From NCBI GenBank assembly GCA_963580245.1, contig CAUZJO010000023.1, forward strand, positions 1 through 37,901: 37,901 bases of DNA, read 5' to 3'. Of the stretch, positions 35,348 to 37,901 are shown piece after piece. Origin of the DNA: CAUZJO01 sp963580245. Its GTDB lineage: Bacteria; Sumerlaeota; Sumerlaeia; MVZB01. The notes beneath the pieces are model-generated. The model was given only the letters and a program-made list of their open reading frames with translations. It made no database searches and was not told the origin of the DNA. Made by a program: the position numbers and the translations under genes. Each line of letters opens with the position of its first letter. The stretch's first letter is position 1.

Positions 35348-36640
35348 ATGAGCCTGAACGCTCATCAACGCTCCCTGGTTATTTGCCGGCCATTTGTCCC
35401 TGATTCGTCAAGCGACCAATCCGGGCAGTGCTTCTGTTTCGCGGCGCGGAATGATATCGATGAGTTTTCGATACGCTACATGACCGACATCCATGGAGAG
35501 GTTCAAGCCGAAAGGGCGCTGAGGCCGGTGTTCAAACGGCTGGATCCCCTGTTGATGCGTCGGATTGAACTGATTGACAATCTGGTTTCACCGGCCGCCG
35601 ACCCGCCCGTCCGGCCGCGCGTGCTGCTGTTCGCGGCCAATGATACGCACGCGCATTTCCTGACGCCCGTCGCCGAGGCCCTGGGTGACGGGCTATTCGC
35701 GGTTCCTAACCCCAAGACGTTCGATGAAAACGCCGCCGGGGCACTTAGGGCCGAAGGCTTTGATACCGTTGAGATCGATGCCGATCTCGAGCTGAACGGA
35801 AGAGTCGACGCATTCGACCCGCACCTGGTTCTCTGCGGCAACGACTGGTCGGCGGAGTTTCGGGCGCTGCGACGTTATTGTCGGCGGCGCGCAATTCCGA
35901 CGGTGGCCTTGCAAGAGGGGCCTCAAGACTGGGACGCGAAATGGGGCGGGACCAATCCTCGCAAGTATCAGAACGCCGATGTCTTGTTCGCAATGGGTCC
36001 CGTGACCTTCAAGTCCATTCAACCGAAGTACTTCTCGATCACGGGCAATCCGAAGGTTGACCGGTTGGAGGCGCGGCCGTTACCCGCTCGCCCCCGCGTA
36101 CTGATCAACTGCAACTTCACCTACGGTCAATACGAGGAGGCCCGCGCCGGATGGATGCGCGACGCGCTTGGGGCGTGCCGCGAGCTTGGCTTGGATTGCG
36201 TGATCTCCAAACACCCGCGCGACCCCACCCTCTGGGAGGAGGCCCCGATGATCCATTCCAACGCCTATCGGGTGCGAGATCAACTGAGCGATTGCAGCAT
36301 CGTCGTCAGCCGGTTCAGCAGCATCATCCATGAGGCGCTGGCGCTGAGCCGGCCGGCGATTTATTACAACCCGCACGGCGAACCGATGACGACCTTCAAC
36401 GACGAACGAAACCCGGCGGTGCGCAAAGCCCGAAACCGCTCGCAATTGAGAAAAGCGCTGAGAGAACACGGGCACCACATGGCATTCGACGCGGCAGCCG
36501 CGCTTGAGTACCTGCGGACCCATTGCGGCCCGATGCGTGGCAAGAGCGCCCGGACGATCGCCGTCGTGATCCGGGAGATGGTCGCGCATCGCATGGCCCC
36601 CTCAACTTCGCGCTATACGCATTCCTCCGTTTTGCACTAG
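35348..36640 (+). CDS. Putative GT-B-fold transferase/surface polysaccharide protein
   Basis: AAAGG lies six bases before the ATG. After about 85 residues of unknown type comes a Rossmann start (RPRVLLFAANDTHAHFLTPV). A second half follows with DCVISKHPRDPTLWEEAP, DCSIVVSRFSSIIHEALALS and RPAIYYNPHGEPMTTF, the late-strand pattern of CDP-glycerophosphotransferases and UDP-GlcNAc-2-epimerase-like GT-B proteins. No signal peptide or membrane span is evident. The gene ends 13 bp before a polysaccharide-export ATPase, supporting a role in capsule, O-antigen or teichoic-like polymer synthesis. The precise reaction is not deducible. Confidence 0.7.
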   Translation: MSLNAHQRSLVICRPFVPDSSSDQSGQCFCFAARNDIDEFSIRYMTDIHGEVQAERALRPVFKRLDPLLMRRIELIDNLVSPAADPPVRPRVLLFAANDTHAHFLTPVAEALGDGLFAVPNPKTFDENAAGALRAEGFDTVEIDADLELNGRVDAFDPHLVLCGNDWSAEFRALRRYCRRRAIPTVALQEGPQDWDAKWGGTNPRKYQNADVLFAMGPVTFKSIQPKYFSITGNPKVDRLEARPLPARPRVLINCNFTYGQYEEARAGWMRDALGACRELGLDCVISKHPRDPTLWEEAPMIHSNAYRVRDQLSDCSIVVSRFSSIIHEALALSRPAIYYNPHGEPMTTFNDERNPAVRKARNRSQLRKALREHGHHMAFDAAAALEYLRTHCGPMRGKSARTIAVVIREMVAHRMAPSTSRYTHSSVLH

Positions 36641-36653
36641 GATTCACGTCGGC

Positions 36654-37637
36654 ATGAAACCGATTGTGATTGTCGAGAACGTCTCGAAGATTTACGCCAA
36701 ACACCCCGACGCGCATCTGGGTTACGGGGTCCGCGACCTGTTGGGCGAGGTGTTTGGCCGTCGCGAGCGATCGTTGCGCGAGGATGAATTCTTCGCCGTT
36801 CACGACGTTTCCTTCGCGCTCGGTCGCGGGGATACGCTGGCCTTGATCGGGCGCAACGGGTCGGGCAAAACCACGCTGCTGCGGATGATGGCCGAGCTGA
36901 TCAAACCGGATGCGGGCCGGATCATGATGGATGGCCGGGTTCAGGCACTCGTGGCGCTGGGCGCCGGCTTCAATGCCAAACTCAGCGGCCGCGAAAACGT
37001 GATCAACGCGGCGGCGTTGATGGGTCTGGGCCGTAGCGAAGCACTTGGCGTCCTCGACGAGATTATCGACTTTTCGGAACTGGAAGAGTTCATCGACAGC
37101 CCGGTCGAAACCTACAGTTCGGGGATGTACGCGAGATTGGGCTTTTCGGTTTCGATTTATCTCAGACCCGAAATTATGCTCATCGACGAAATCCTCACCG
37201 TCGGCGACCATGCCTTTCAGAACAAGTGCTTCGTGCGCATGCACGAACTCAAAAAGCAGGGCGCGACGATCGTCCTGGTGACCCATAGCCACACGCAAGC
37301 GGGCCAACTCTGCGACCAGGCCTTGTGGCTGCAACGCGGCAAGGCTATGCGCAATGGCCCGTCGAAAGAGGTTATCAAGGACTACCTGGCCTTCTTAAAC
37401 GACGAAGAAGCAGCGCGCGTCGGCGAGCTGAACCGAATGAAACAGGAAAGGGCCGAGCCCACGTCCGTCCGGCTCAATAGCGGCCTCTACGGCGCGATCT
37501 ACGATGACCTGGACAACCTGGAGGACGTTCAGGTGGATTTTCTTGTTGCCGGCGGCGTGGTTAATTCGGTGGCCATGCATGATCGGCTGTTGATCCGCTA
37601 TCGGTTTGATTTAAACCGACATTTCCCATTTTGCTAA
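36654..37637 (+). CDS. Wzt/TagH-type polysaccharide-export ABC ATPase, C-terminally shortened
   Basis: This is the ATP-binding subunit of an ABC-2 exporter for O-antigen or teichoic-type polymers. Walker A is GRNGSGKTT (66-74), followed by LGAGFNAKLSGRENV (export-family marker), signature YSSGMYARLGFS (154-165), Walker B IMLIDEILTVGD (174-185) and His211. From about residue 255 a Wzt-like carbohydrate-binding domain begins (LYGAIYDDLDNLEDVQVDFL) but stops after LLIRYRFDLNRHFPFC. Wzt proteins are normally 400-450 aa; this one has 327. The cut occurs in the middle of a strand typical of the domain, so a truncation or rearrangement near 37620 is likely. The permease gene is not in the window. 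Confidence 0.9.
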   Translation: MKPIVIVENVSKIYAKHPDAHLGYGVRDLLGEVFGRRERSLREDEFFAVHDVSFALGRGDTLALIGRNGSGKTTLLRMMAELIKPDAGRIMMDGRVQALVALGAGFNAKLSGRENVINAAALMGLGRSEALGVLDEIIDFSELEEFIDSPVETYSSGMYARLGFSVSIYLRPEIMLIDEILTVGDHAFQNKCFVRMHELKKQGATIVLVTHSHTQAGQLCDQALWLQRGKAMRNGPSKEVIKDYLAFLNDEEAARVGELNRMKQERAEPTSVRLNSGLYGAIYDDLDNLEDVQVDFLVAGGVVNSVAMHDRLLIRYRFDLNRHFPFC

Positions 37638-37765
37638 CCAAACCGTTCGATCCTCCAAATCTTTGAGTGGATCAGCCCACCGTGCCTGGCCAAAGGCAAG
37701 GGATTTGAGCATGGATTCTGGCCGAAGAAGCTCTTTTGAGTTCTCACGGCCGGAAATTTCAACAT
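37634..37765 (-). CDS. Very small open frame at the window edge, doubtful
   Basis: 43 codons (MLKFPAVRTQKSFFGQNPCS...). Upstream on the minus strand lies AAGGAGGTGATCC, a perfect anti-16S match 12-24 bases before the ATG, and then AAGGGGG immediately before it. The stop overlaps the convergent ABC ATPase stop. No family is recognised. The ribosome-site match is notable, but the frame may be chance. Confidence 0.2.
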   Translation of the reverse strand: MLKFPAVRTQKSFFGQNPCSNPLPLARHGGLIHSKIWRIERFG

Positions 37766-37901
37766 TCACCCCCTTGGATCACCTCCTTCTCTGACGGCAA
37801 GACATGACTCACCCTGTGATTTTGCGACTCCCGAGTTTTTCAGCGTGCCATCCATCCTACCCAGTCCCGGGCAACAGTCGTAACTGGGCGATCTTGTCCA
37901 G
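37638..37901. other. Terminal 264 bp without a supported gene
   Basis: Apart from the doubtful 43-codon frame there is no coding signal, tRNA or repeat. No continuation of the Wzt-like domain is readable in any plus frame. It may be the edge of an inserted or rearranged segment. Confidence 0.4.

Noticed and set aside
37774..37788. GGATCACCTCCTTCT resembles the 3' end of 16S rRNA
   Set aside because: The preceding bases do not match the conserved 16S terminal helix, so this is not an rRNA fragment. The string is simply an anti-Shine-Dalgarno-like match, read as a ribosome site on the minus strand.

Overview
The window is a 37.9 kb stretch of bacterial chromosome, GC-rich and densely coding, with genes on both strands. 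It has no rRNA, tRNA, CRISPR array, recognisable transposase or phage gene. Housekeeping genes (acs, pgk, secG, nth, mazG, metG, hflX, half of carB) are mixed with secreted or surface proteins typical of environmental Gram-negative bacteria: FG-GAP/VCBS proteins, an ASPIC/UnbV protein, TPR proteins, a chitobiase-like domain and an O-antigen-ligase-like protein. A lipoprotein signal, SecG, polysaccharide-export-type genes and dispersed hairpin repeats fit a free-living, probably uncultured didermic lineage near the PVC/FCB groups or a candidate phylum. That placement is inference; the sequence contains no phylogenetic marker I can resolve further.

Layout. 1-2.6 kb: a hypothetical protein with a terminator, a hairpin-repeat remnant, a secreted helical-repeat protein and a small soluble protein. 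2.6-7.9 kb: a NitT/TauT-type ABC ATPase and permease, a convergent FG-GAP/UnbV protein whose stop overlaps the permease stop, and a divergent NMT1/THI5-like lipoprotein that probably supplies the binding protein. 8.0-9.1 kb: a broken zinc-ribbon, membrane and signal-peptidase-like gene that has lost its catalytic residues. 9.2-10.6 kb: a TPR plus HExxH metallopeptidase. 10.9-12.9 kb: a PadR regulator with a clear promoter, translationally coupled to a decayed membrane-anchored gene. 13.2-17.4 kb: acetyl-CoA synthetase, a lone FtsX/MacB-type permease and MntR, separated by two copies of a ~105 bp three-hairpin repeat. 17.6-20.2 kb: nth, then secG and pgk on the other strand. 20.3-25 kb: an inverted repeat, an acyltransferase, a VCBS protein and an O-antigen-ligase-like TPR protein. 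25-30.3 kb: mazG, a surface-protein remnant, an FHA-GAF histidine kinase and a free-standing C-terminal half of CarB. 30.6-35.1 kb: hflX, a frameshifted secreted repeat protein, a DUF423 protein and metG. 35.3-37.6 kb: a GT-B-like protein and a Wzt/TagH-like ABC ATPase, the start of a probable polysaccharide export locus, with the ATPase cut short near the window edge.

The most unusual points are: (i) three lineage-specific genes broken by what looks like the same lesion, one base missing from a CTTT run on the coding strand, while the housekeeping genes appear intact; (ii) a signal-peptidase-like protein lacking both the catalytic Ser and Lys; (iii) a lone CarB C-half; (iv) the three-hairpin intergenic repeat family. 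I do not see an obviously complete new defence or biosynthetic system here.
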